Positions 32,566-43,100 of a stretch of 64,000 nucleotides of DNA are shown here, piece by piece. Location of the stretch: contig NC_087062.1 in NCBI RefSeq assembly GCF_963678635.1, forward strand, positions 79,795,200-79,859,199. The letters run 5' to 3'. Position numbers and translations under genes: made by a program. The first letter of the stretch is position 1. Each line of letters begins with the position of its first letter. The stretch comes from Symsagittifera roscoffensis. Taxonomy: Eukaryota > Xenacoelomorpha > Acoela > Convolutidae. The notes under the pieces are model-generated. The model made no database searches. It was not told the origin of the DNA and saw nothing but the letters and a program-made list of their open reading frames with translations.

Positions 32566-35476
32566 CTGACAAGAAAAAAAATGCTTTTTTTAGTGTTGTT
32601 GGAGTGCTCGGGAAACCAATTTTGTTGACAAAAAAATCCGCCTCCCCCTCAAGAAAATTCTAAATCCCCCTGTGCCATACCATGCCATAAAGTTGCGCGA
32701 CGTTACTCATTAAGAAAAAAGACCGGTCTATACAAAAAAGGAGTTTTTGAGTTTAAATTCAGAAATTAAAAAGTGAGAAAACATTACGAAAGCAAATCAC
32801 AAAAATTATTTTCGAACAAAAATTTTTATCGTAAAATTTTTTTCGTACTCTTAATTGTTATTCGTACTATCGTGCTAAAATTGTTTTCGAACTCCCCTTT
32901 CTTCCCGTTTCCTCCTCGCTTTCGACTTTCTAACCCCCTCCCCAAAACTTATCAAAGGCTACCTTTGACTTTGAGAAGTGTGGACCAGGAGAGTCGGATG
33001 CCGCCTGCAGTGACGTTGCACGTGTACTCATCCCTGTCGTCATACAGCACCCGGTTCAGTCTGAGGATTGTAGGGTTGCGGTACTTGTCCAGTTGGAAGT
33101 AGTAGTACCTAGTAATAGACTCAGCATGTATGGCGAGATATTACATAACAAAACCATAAAACAACACGTTTATGTAAAAGATCATAAGCATACATCTAAA
33201 GAGATGTACTAATCTAACGGCTCAAATTCTAACTGGTACTAACCAATCCTAATTAAGACTAACGCAACGTACAATTAAAACCGTCTGATGAAGTCAAAAA
33301 TATTATAGCGGATAGATTTCAGGGCGAGTAGAATTAATTTGTGCAAAGGTTGAGCTACAAAACTTTGATTAACTGCTTGGAAAGTTTTTTTGTAAAGTTT
33401 TTCCTCACTGTTTTCTTATCAATTGCGAAAAAAATTCTATCATTACATAATTTTTTCTGTCTCATAGAGACATTTATTTAAACTATAACAAGGGGGTGTG
33501 AATAACCTGTCGCTTTTGTGAGGGTGGAGGGGGTATCTTTGCTGGCTGTGCTGGAGTGGGATGTTTCCCTTGCGGTACCATTGCACCACCCCGAATGGGA
33601 GGGAGATGATGTTGCAGTAGATGTCCACTGTCTCCCCCAAGAAGGACTTGAGGGTGCGGGTGGTGTTGAAGTGGCGCAGTTTGGCCTCCTGGAACCGAGG
33701 TCCGTCTGAAACCGATCAAAAATATCATCAAAACAAGAGAGCAATCTGAATTAAACTTAGAATACAGTTGTTCTCCTTCTGGAAACTAACTCGCATAAAC
33801 CAGTGTACACTAGATCTATTGAGACTAGGAGATATAAGAGTAAGATTAAGATCGGTATTAGACTAAGAAGTTGCACGAATCTATCCGGCCGAAAATAAGA
33901 TAGCGTGACGAGCAGACGGTGTACCTTATCTGAAATTACTCTATGAGTATAACCAAATAGGTCATAACTCATGAGTATCTCAAAAATAGGAAAGTAGGCG
34001 AAACCAGGAAAACACTCTGCTCGACCGTGCAGTATCAATTTTCTGATTTAAAATTAAAGAAAAAGTTGCTTACGATGGAAGAAAATTGTTCAAATTTTGA
34101 TAAAACTGATAATTTTTGAGGAAACTGAGCCAGAGCCAATTTTGAAAAATTACAGGACCAGGTTAGTGTCAACTAGTAAAGATATCTGATATAAAATCAA
34201 AAGCCAAAACTAGAACGTGCTAAGAACTCACTGCAAATGTTTTGCTTTATCTCAATTACTATTTCGGGCGCGCCAAATACTTTTTTCTACCTTCAATCAA
34301 ATCTTGAGCCCAATTCATCTATTCCTCTCCCCCATCCGCCCCTAAATTAGCCAATTGAACAATCACCCAACAATCATCCAACAATCATCCAGTTCTATGA
34401 AATTCTGATTGACTGAAAAGCAGTGCTTTCAACCAAAAAAAACGGTCTCCTCCCTAAACTAATAAAGGGGAGATTTTTCACTTTGCCTCAAAAAATTACA
34501 CAGTAAAAGTGATTTAGAAGTGGCAGCTACTTGGTTACATAGCAGTATTTAGACAAAGACTGTTTCAACCAATCAGAATCGAGACAAAGAAGAAATTATT
34601 AAATAATTATTATTTATTTTGGATTATTTATGTCTTTTTTCGATTCTGATTGGTTCATATAGTATTTGTCTAAATTCGGACGAGTCTGAATACGCGGTTG
34701 TCTAAATACAGACCGCTCTCCCAGCTACTTACACCTGACTATGGATCTCTGCTTGATGTGTCCAGTGAATGACTTGGAGTAGCTCTGGAAAGTGCACCAG
34801 TAGTAGCCGGCGTGATCTGTGGTCGCATTGGCCACGTGCAGTGTCTGACCATCGCGCGACACTCTTGGACAAAAACACCAATTTGATGTGAAATTATTGA
34901 AAAAATTATCTTTTTATTTCGATGAAACTTAAGCCTTACAAAACCACCTTCATATAGTTCATAGAAACTCTTGGTATGTTCTATATTTAAAAAAAAGTAC
35001 AGCACTGTCGTAGAAAGACATTTATTGGTAATTAGTTATTGCTCGTTGTTGCGAAGTTAACGTTTGCTCATTGCTGATATTGAGCAAAAATAGATTTAAT
35101 TTCGGTTTATTTTCAATATAGATTTATTTAATATCATTGATGATTTTGAACCTCAAATAACATGTACTCTCTTTTGGACTTTCTTTATATTAAAATAGAA
35201 GTGTTTACATAATGTTGAGGTTGGTGAGTGTCTGCGGGTCTCTGGCATAGTCCTCGTACAGTGCCTGCATTCTGTTCACATCATCCGGATCCACCCCCAA
35301 TTGGGTCGACACAGTCCACTTCACTACTGGTCTCAGAACATTCTGTCCATTCTGGTTCAGACCCAGACCAGGTGTGTCGTATAGTTGGGCGGGGTTGATT
35401 GACAGGTTACACGTGATCGAAAAGGGTTTGTTCAGCTCCATGTTTACCACACTTGGATAGATCATCATGTCCGGGA
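32099..35476 (-). CDS. Basigin/neuroplastin-like two-Ig membrane protein, 5' end missing
   Basis: Five exons on the minus strand: 35476-35209, 34863-34733, 33705-33507, 33108-32963, 32565-32099, all with GT-AG borders and agreeing phases (2,1,2,1). Ig domain 1: FSITCNLS, VVKWTV, then DHAGYYWC. Ig domain 2: VDIYCNIIS, VVQWYRKG, then DRDEYTC. N-glycosylation sites NLS, NAT, NTT and NVT. A membrane segment follows (YPLGVILAQIGLIFGLIFGA), then a cytoplasmic tail with a run of His (HSHSHHHHNHSNAHSHHSH), a Gly-rich part and a Ser/Asn-rich end. Two Ig domains, one membrane helix starting with Pro-Leu-Gly and a short tail fit the basigin/neuroplastin family, whose members chaperone monocarboxylate transporters. 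The signal-peptide exon(s) lie upstream of 35476 and were not found. Family assignment is inference; Ig and membrane features are directly visible. Confidence 0.8.
32580..32672. repeat. CAGGGGCGGAT-family tail fragment
   Basis: GGAGTGCTCGGGAAACCAAT followed by AAATCCGCCTCCCCCTC and CTAAATCCCCCTGTG, the right end of the family in the intron before exon e. Confidence 0.5.
32963..33108 (-). CDS. Ig gene, exon d (second half of Ig 2)
   Basis: Acceptor ATTACTAG|GTACTA, donor AAAG|GTAGCC. Carries DRDEYTCNVT. Confidence 0.8.
33507..33705 (-). CDS. Ig gene, exon c (first half of Ig 2)
   Basis: Acceptor GGTTTCAG|ACGGAC, donor GACAG|GTTATT. Carries VDIYCNIIS and QWYRKG. Confidence 0.8.
33795..33973. 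repeat. Intronic copy of the repeat found at 38249-38456
   Basis: Long identical blocks with 38249-38456, for example around CGAATCTATCCGGCCG and GACGAGCAGACGGTGTACC. It lacks a ~30-bp piece present there. Since the partner lies at the left edge of the plus-strand retrovirus-like element, this may be a solo-LTR fragment (inference). Confidence 0.7.
34545..34677. mobile_element. Short MITE, inverted AACCAATCAGAATCGA arms
   Basis: 34545-34583 and 34640-34677 are inverted copies (GTATTTAGACAAAGAC against GTATTTGTCTAAAT in reverse sense, and AACCAATCAGAATCGA against TCGATTCTGATTGGTT). It lies about 55 bp from the exon b donor. Confidence 0.75.
34733..34863 (-). CDS. Ig gene, exon b (second half of Ig 1)
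   Basis: Acceptor TGTCCAAG|AGTGTC, donor AGGT|GTAAGT. Carries DHAGYYWC with the second Cys of the fold. Confidence 0.8.
35209..35476 (-). CDS. Ig gene, exon a (first half of Ig 1)
   Basis: Acceptor CTGTTTAG|TCCCGG, donor ATTAT|GTAAAC. Begins PDMMIYPSVV and carries the first Cys and Trp of Ig domain 1. Confidence 0.8.
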
Positions 35477-38248
35477 CTAAACAGAAGATTCATAAGCCAA
35501 CCAAATCAAGTCTCTTAATTTCTAAAATTATTTAAATCAATTTCATTCAAATTGTAACTTCTCGAACTGCAAACAACTTTGATGTACCGAACACCGAAAT
35601 TGAATTTTCTACGCAAATTCTAGAACCAACTGAAAAAAAAAAACGTCGTAAATGATCGGTTGACAACTTTTGCATCTCATGCAAAAGCATTTTCAGTATC
35701 TTATATCTTATATATTAAATGAAAGTTTAGTGCGCTATGGACGCAACGTTTTAACTTTTTTTATCAACCACAGCGTTTAAGAATCATTCAAAGCAACCAT
35801 CAGATAAAGATGAACTCGATCCAACTTCAAGGCTAGACAGTACTTGCCATTTTTTTGTCCAAAATTTGGCGTTTACAGATTCATTTCAGTCTGAAACGAA
35901 TAAATTGCAAAAAGGAACCTCCAAGCTGAGAATTTTTTTTCGAAAACCGATTTCGTCCCTGAAATAAATATAACCATTTCAAAGTTTCATAGCTTTATCA
36001 ATTAAAGTTTTATAGCCATAAAGCTTGCTTAGAAAAACTGAAAATTTTCGCGAACCGATTCGATCCACAAAATAAAGTTTCATAGCTTGAATAGTTTGCT
36101 TAGAAAACCTCTAGCTTTTCGCAAACTGATTCGGTTTATAGATAACTTGAATTATTTCAAAAATTCTAGCTGAAAAAGCTTGCTTAGAAGAACTTAATTG
36201 TTTCACGAACTGATTCAGTCTATGAACTAAATTGAAATATTTCAAAATTTCTTAGCTTTAAAAGCTTGCTTAGAAAAACTCAAACTTTTGGCGAACCGAT
36301 TCGGTCTGCACAAAAACTCGAAAAAGTTCAAAGTTTCATAGCTTTAATAGCTTGCTTAGAATTTTTAACTTTTGGCAATAGGATTCGGTCTACGAAGCGC
36401 TTGGATTTTTTGGTTCGATTAGCTTGCGCAGAAAAACTCATTTCCGCAAAATGTTTCCTTCTATTAAATAACTTGTAAATATTTCAATTTTTTATAGCTA
36501 AATTAGCTTGATTAAGTGAATTTTAAATTTTTAAAACTGATTCGTTCTATTAGCTCGCTCCATTAGCTCGCTTAAAAAAAAATTTTAGCAAAATGTTTTG
36601 ATCTAAGCAACTCGAAATATTTCAATTGTTTATAGCTTGAATAACTTGCTTCGATAAAACGTGAGTGTTTTTGCCAACCAATTCGCTCCATGAAATTACT
36701 TGAAATATTGAAGTTTAATAGCTTGAACAGCTTGCCTAGAAAAATTTTTCGCACTCCGGTTCACTTCCCGAAATTAACTTGAATTATTTAAGGATTCGTA
36801 GCTTCAATAGCTTGCTCAGAGTAAGTTTTATTTTTTCGAGAACTGATTCGTTCTATGAAACGTAAAGTTTTGAAACCGATTTACGGTCTGGCTCAGCTTG
36901 CGATATCGAAATTTCATAGCTTGATCCGAACAGCAACTGTTTTTTGCGAGCTGATTGATTACTGGAGAAAGGCTTGCAAGTTGATTTGAACTGCTTTCAA
37001 AATTCTCCAAAAAGGCTCTGGCGTGAAAAACTATTTTTTTAAACATTCGGTCTTCTGAACTTTCAGCTAGTCTCAATTTTCTGCTTATCGTGTGTCTGTA
37101 ATTTGAAGCAAAGTGAAAAAATTATAATAGGTTTACATTGTTGAAATAACAACTGCTGGTCTCAAGTAATTACTAAAACTGGTGCTAATGCTCACTTTGT
37201 CAAGATGATTTTACAGTTATTTTTATCTTGAAACACTGTTAGTTCGTAACCTTTCTAAAAATTTTCATTTGACTGACTTGCAATATACTTTTAACCTTAC
37301 TTGTTTCTTCGTGCTGGGTTAGTGTAGGACCCTTAGTTAACTCTTATTCTAAATCTGTAGGACACAAAAAACAATAAATAAATAAAAGGATTTTAAAACA
37401 GCCCAGCATAATTTTATAAAAATGAAAAAATGACGTGAGGTTTACTTAGCTAAAAATTGTCAACTAAAAAACAATTGTTCAAATTCATCAAAAAGTGGAA
37501 GTTTCCTTTCACGCTTTTCAAAGCCAATTACGTTTGCTTTTAGGCGATAGAATTTAAAGCAAAGCATTTTTAGTTATAAAAGTAAAGATAATGAATAAAA
37601 CTTCCGGCAAAAAAGAATGAAACGAGGAAAAATACTATTGCAAAAAAAGGAACAGAAAACAAAATTTCTGAGCTCTTTTAATTCCATAACTAATTAGGAA
37701 ATTGATTTGCTCATGCTCATTGTTCAGAAAATCAGAACAAAAATTTCTGATTTCTTCACGAGTATGCAGACTTGAAACCATTTGCAGCTTAGAAGAGGCT
37801 GTGACGTAAAAATTGCTATTACACGTCAAACCAATTCCCTTTTAAAATATTACCAGCGTGACATGATAAAAAATTGTCCGTAACATGTAAAAAACTTAAC
37901 AAGGCCTTGGGTGCTTTTGAAAGACGAAAAATGGCAAGAGCACTTTCTTGACAGCCTGTTAGCTATTAAGTGGCTGACCTTTACTAAAAGACTGGTGCTT
38001 TTTTTCTATTGAGAGGCAAAAAATCAATCATAGTTGTTCTTGTTGGAACCTGATCTAGACTACATTTTATGATTGGATAATTTAGATATTTTACCAATGT
38101 AAAGTATTTAATATTAACCAATCATGATCCATCTAACTAACAACCCACTTATTTGTAAGTGCTGAAGTTACTTGTAATTTCAGCACCGGAGAGATTTGAA
38201 TTTAACTTAGAAATTAGTTGGACTCTCCCGATCACTTCAGCAGCCGCA
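35477..38248. other. Upstream part of the Ig gene or its intron
   Basis: No exon found. It should hold the signal-peptide exon of the Ig gene unless that lies further right. The tandem repeat at 35935-36990 occupies its centre. Confidence 0.45.
35935..36990. repeat. Degenerate ~80-bp tandem repeat, about 12 units
   Basis: Each unit contains an AGCTTGCTTAGAAAAACT-like block and a GAACCGATTCGGTCTA-like block joined by AT-rich sequence with TTTCATAGCTT. Anchors occur near 36026, 36105, 36177, 36264, 36350, 36419, 36507, 36561, 36645, 36729, 36810 and 36892, spacing 54-88 bp. No open frame runs through it. Confidence 0.85.
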
Positions 38249-38456
38249 ATAAACCAGTATACCCTAGATCTATTGAGCCTAGCAGAGACTAGTTAAACAA
38301 CCTGAGACTAGATAGTATAAGAGTAAGATTAGGATCGGTATTAGACTAAGAAGTTGCACGAATCTATCCGGCCGAAAATAAGATAGCGTGACGAGCAGAC
38401 GGTGTACCCTATCCGAAATTACTCTATGAGTTAACCAACTCGGTCCTAACTCATCT
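38249..38456. repeat. Repeat shared with 33795-33973, candidate part of the 5' LTR
   Basis: See the intronic copy. It begins just after AATAAACC and contains a TATAAG block. It lies upstream of the A/C-rich leader of the retrovirus-like element, which is where a 5' LTR should be, but neither LTR edge nor a primer site could be fixed and the 3' LTR is outside the window. Confidence 0.45.
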
Positions 38457-39707
38457 GGTGCGACCATAAGTCTCGAACAAGACCTTAATAGCTTAGAATT
38501 AACCAAAATAGATTAGAAATTAGACAAAAACATTTACAAAATGTTATACGACAATAATTTAATCGAAATGTCTCTACGACTCAATAGATCAGAGCCAATA
38601 TTCCGAACCATAACAGAACTACCCGGAATTGGAAGAAGACCTCGAACCAGAGACGACATACGACAAAGTAGAAACTTGCCATATAGCTATATGATAGTTA
38701 GGCAAAAACCAGAACAAACTTTTATATTTAGAATACTACTGGCAATGAATTTAGATTTTCATTTGCAAACATAAAACCTTGAAGTTAATCTTCAAAATCA
38801 TTTCAGGCGCTAAACAAAATTATTAATATACAATAACGATTGATAAAAAGATCTAAGATCGTTTTCCTAAAACTCTGCAGTAATATACAAAACATGTTTG
38901 AAAAATATTTATTGAAAAATAAAAAATAAAAATTAGTAGCATGACAATAAATGGTTAGTAATCATAAATCATCCTGTTGTTCCAGCTCCATCACCTAAAA
39001 CATAACAGCAATCATAAACCCACTAATATCATCAAAACACTAAAACTTTCCTTTACACACATTTAAAATTTTATTAAAACTTAAATTCACTTAATTTTAA
39101 AACCAGATCATCAAGGCTTATCCTTGGATCTTAAATCATTTTCTACTTAATTAAATTTCAAATTTGATCATCAAGGCTTATCCTTGGATCAAACAGAACA
39201 ACTTTGTTCTCCCCCACCCACTTAATTAGTGTCTAACGACCTCAAACGTCGATTCACTACCCAACCCTTTCTAAAGACCTAAGACTAATAGAAATTTTTA
39301 AACAAAACTAATCATTCAAATTAGGATAAACAGTGAAGAACTTCGGTTATTCATCCTTCACTTGACCCCCCCTCTTAACAGACCCAGGATAAATCTTAGA
39401 CTTAGTAAGTTTAAAATAGTATCTAACGAACTACTCGCGTTCTAATTATACCTGAACCTTGTGGATCGATTTACTATTCTCCAACCCTTGAACACAATCA
39501 CTACCCCTAAGTAAGATTAAGTAAGTTAACACCTTAACTTATACTAGCCACGAGAAAGTAAAAAATCATTCTTCGGAATCGATATACTTTTCTCTCCAAC
39601 CCTGAACAAATAGACCCAGGTTAAGCTAACCAAAAAATCGTAAGAACTAACAGTTTAGGAAAATAGAAATCATTTAACAACCTTTTGCATCCGTCATTCT
39701 AAACCTT
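38457..39707 (+). other. Leader region of the retrovirus-like element
   Basis: A/C-rich sequence without a convincing gene (a 77-codon ORF at 38541-38774 is unrecognised). A 25-bp hairpin-forming unit is repeated exactly 60 bp apart (39106-39130 and 39166-39190). A CGATTYACTAYYC...CAACCCT motif recurs near 39250, 39466 and 39579. GTAAGT or GTAAGA occurs at 39405, 39511 and 39521 and could serve as splice donors. No primer site identified. Confidence 0.5.
39106..39190 (+). repeat. Duplicated hairpin unit in the leader
   Basis: Two exact 25-bp copies, each with ATCAAGG facing CCTTGGAT around a short loop. The 60-bp period is perfect over the unit. Confidence 0.7.
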
Positions 39708-40175
39708 ATGTCATTTAAAAACCTAGGAAATAAACAAACAATCGTTTTACACAATTGTGAAATAGATAACAAAAAATACGACCTTGTAATCACGCCTCAT
39801 ACACAAACAGTTGGATACATTCGAACAAAACGACAAACACTAAAAAGAAAAATAATAACGAAACAAAGACAAATAACACGAAAAAGATTTTCAAAAAATC
39901 GAAACGCATTTTCAGAATCAGAAACCAACAGTTTAGACGAACTTTACAAACTAAAAGAATCAATAGATAAAAATTACCCACTTCACGATCAATTATATTT
40001 TTCTGACTCAGAAACAACTTCAAATTCATCAAAAAGAGGAAAAAGAAGAATAAAAAAGCAGTATAAACACAAACCAGTACATTTATACAATTGGAATCAA
40101 CCAATTCGACACATTAATAATTACATATTAACAGTCATCGAACGAAAAAATGAGCTCAACGCACACTCCAGGTGA
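39708..40175 (+). CDS. ORF1, small basic protein upstream of gag
   Basis: 155 codons from an ATG, overlapping the gag-pol start by 26 nt in another frame. No known domain. The middle third is very basic (TKRQTLKRKIITKQRQITRK), followed by a Ser/Asp/Glu stretch and a second basic patch (KRGKRRIKKQYKHK). Basic arginine/lysine patches of this kind act as RNA-binding or nuclear localisation signals in many viral accessory proteins; here that is only inference. It is not duplicated because it lies left of the repeated segment. Confidence 0.6.
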   Translation: MSFKNLGNKQTIVLHNCEIDNKKYDLVITPHTQTVGYIRTKRQTLKRKIITKQRQITRKRFSKNRNAFSESETNSLDELYKLKESIDKNYPLHDQLYFSDSETTSNSSKRGKRRIKKQYKHKPVHLYNWNQPIRHINNYILTVIERKNELNAHSR

Positions 40176-43100
40176 AGAAAGTCCAGATGATGATGAAATC
40201 TTTCCTTTTATAGTAGATGCAACCACTGATAGAGGACAGCATATATTTTGCAAAAATTTACTATTAAATTTATTTGAACCCGGAATCAGTCCATGTAAAA
40301 CAGAGTTCCCAGATGTAAAAATCAAAAGACAAATCATAGACCACTACTTAAAAGATATATGCAACATAACACAACAGTATGGAATCTACTCCATAGAATT
40401 CACCTCACCAAACCATAATAATAGAAAATATACAATTCAAACAGACGATCTTGATTTAGAATTTTCAAAAGTTTTTTCAGAATATATAAAAAGCATCCAC
40501 TATCATAACTCACAAAGAGCAAACTCCATATTCACCAATGAAGTTTTCGCAATAATATATAGTTATATTTCGATACTAGAAAACGAAATCCCAATAACAA
40601 ATGTCTCACCGACAGAAACATCTAAACATTTAAGAGTACGACATGAAATCACACTACTCTCTAGTTATTTAAACATCATTAAAGAAAATTTCAAGAAAGA
40701 CGACGTTTCACAACATACAAAACACGATCTACAAAAAATTTTGGCATGGTTCATAATAGATTATTTCACACACAATATTGATTTAATTGCACAAGCAAGA
40801 AAAAATTTTAGACCCCAAAACTCGAACGATGATACCGCTATCACAGAACAATCAGATTATGTTTGGGACCCCGAATGGTCTCATCCCGCATTTATAAGCT
40901 TCCCACAAACAATCTCAAGTCAAGCAATAAGTACAATATCTTACATAAGAGATTATGTAAAAGTAATACCATTAACCATTGATGCGACACCATTAAACTA
41001 TAATACATTTTTACCCGATACACAAAATAATAGTTTAAACTCTACAGTTATACACAATGAAAACCTCAATGGAACTAGGAATCTTACTCAACAAGATATA
41101 CAGACACCATCACACTTCATAAATGAAGAAATTGTACACACAACAACTACACAACAAAGTATTTCACCAATACGCCCAAATTTAACAACACCAAGAAATA
41201 CAAATCCTTCACAAACACAGGTAACCTTACAATCAACCGTTAAACCTTCGGTTGCCCCTAAATATTCACATATGGATTACCAAACATACAGACCCATGAC
41301 AATACCATCAAAAACACGCAAAACATTCACTAAAAACAACTTTACAGACCATAATTATAATTATACACATCCATCAAAAACATATAATCAACCACAAAGA
41401 AATTTTAACCAATATACAAGATCTCGAAATTGGGATAACCCAATGACCCAACCTAATTCAATAAATTTCCAAACAAATCCTCCACAGGATCACAGTGAAA
41501 ATTACCCATTTTTTCAACAAAATAAAAATAAAAAACAGACATCTTATCAAATGGATTATTTATCCTCAGATGATGATTTTTTACAACCAGATATATTTGC
41601 ACCAAATACTCAAGAATATCGTAGACAAGGAATACAGAGAACACGTACAAATCATAGAAATTTTTCTCCACAACCAATAGATGCACAACATCAACAACCA
41701 ATTCAACAACAAAATCCAATGACTGCACACTCGTATCAAGCATCACAAATGCAAAATGAAATACCACTCCCATATTATCTCCAACAACATGAAATAACAA
41801 GAAACCAACTTTCAAATTTTTCTCAAATGCCAAATGCAGCAGAATCATTACAAATGACAATGAATCCATACCTTATGGGTGGATCATCAATAACATCAAA
41901 CAAACCTTTAATGGTTTTCACAGGAACAGACCCTGAATACTCTGTAGAAGATTATTTAAATGCAGTAACAGCAAACCTGATTTTAAATATTGGACCTGAA
42001 CCAATTAATACGCCACTACATCAAAATTGGATACATCGACGCACAGCGTTAATACAAACAACCTTAGATGGCGCAGCCCAAAAATGGTTTTCAGTACTAC
42101 CTCTAGAAATAAAATCAAACTGGAAAAGGTTTACACAGGAATTTTCAAAAATGTTTGACTCCGAAAGAAACAAACAACAACAAAGAGTTTTATGTAATGA
42201 AATTCGCAGATTACCAAACGAAACCATCAAGCAAATAGCAGTACGAATCGAAACACTAGTTCGAAAAGCATACTCACTAAATACACATGACTATAAAAAC
42301 ACAAAGATGACAGAAATCTTAATGATGACCTTAACACCACAATTAAGGAAAATAGCAATAAAAAAGAGAGCATCCCATCCTTCTTCAATTCGAGAACCCG
42401 ATTTAGATTTTCGAAAACTAGTAGACAAATTAGAACAAGCAGAAATCACGATGAAACTAGAAGAAACGGAAAATCTGAAATTACAATACGTTAACAGAAT
42501 TGAAACGACTCCCACTAGTATTAATAATATACAGGAATCAGAGACAGACCTCGTTGAAAAAATCACTGAAATACTCAATATTTACGAAAAGAACCCAAAC
42601 TTTAAAGGCAAACCATCTTTCAAAAAATGGTGTAATTATTGCCGACGATACGGACATAGTATTTCCGAATGTAGACAAAAACAGCAAGACAATCAAAATA
42701 AACCTCAAAAATATAAAGAACCAAATAAATCATTCTATCAATACATGAAAAAAGATCAAAATCTACCGAACAAAACAGTCTACAGCATCAACAGTTCAGG
42801 AAAACCACTCCCGAACAATACAAATTATACAAGAAATCAATCACCATATAACTCAAGTTATAGAGGAAGATCACCAGAACGAAGAAACACGAATAATTCA
42901 TCACAAAATCACTACAATAGACCAAATAGTCGAAATAACTACTCCAGATCAAATTCAAATACACAACGATTTGTTTCTAGATCTAATTCCCAATCAAGAA
43001 ATAACTACTATCCAAACAACCAATCACGAAATTCATCATACAATAGGAATAGAAACTACTCCTATAATCGAAATAGAAGTTATTCAAACAACCGAAACCA

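Noticed and set aside
33478..33744. Overlapping proline/serine-rich ORFs (33478-33744, 33483-33731, plus 33518-33709)
   Set aside because: Alternative frames of Ig exon c; only the frame with Cys and Trp of the Ig fold is supported.
33757..34038. Minus-strand ORF with a hydrophobic segment, similar to one at 38279-38506, as a conserved gene
   Set aside because: The similarity follows from nucleotide identity of the repeat pair at 33795 and 38249; no sign that protein sequence is conserved beyond DNA.
38160..39000. Defined 5' LTR and primer site for the retrovirus-like element
   Set aside because: No TG...CA edges or TGG-type primer site could be fixed without the 3' LTR; only a candidate fragment is reported.
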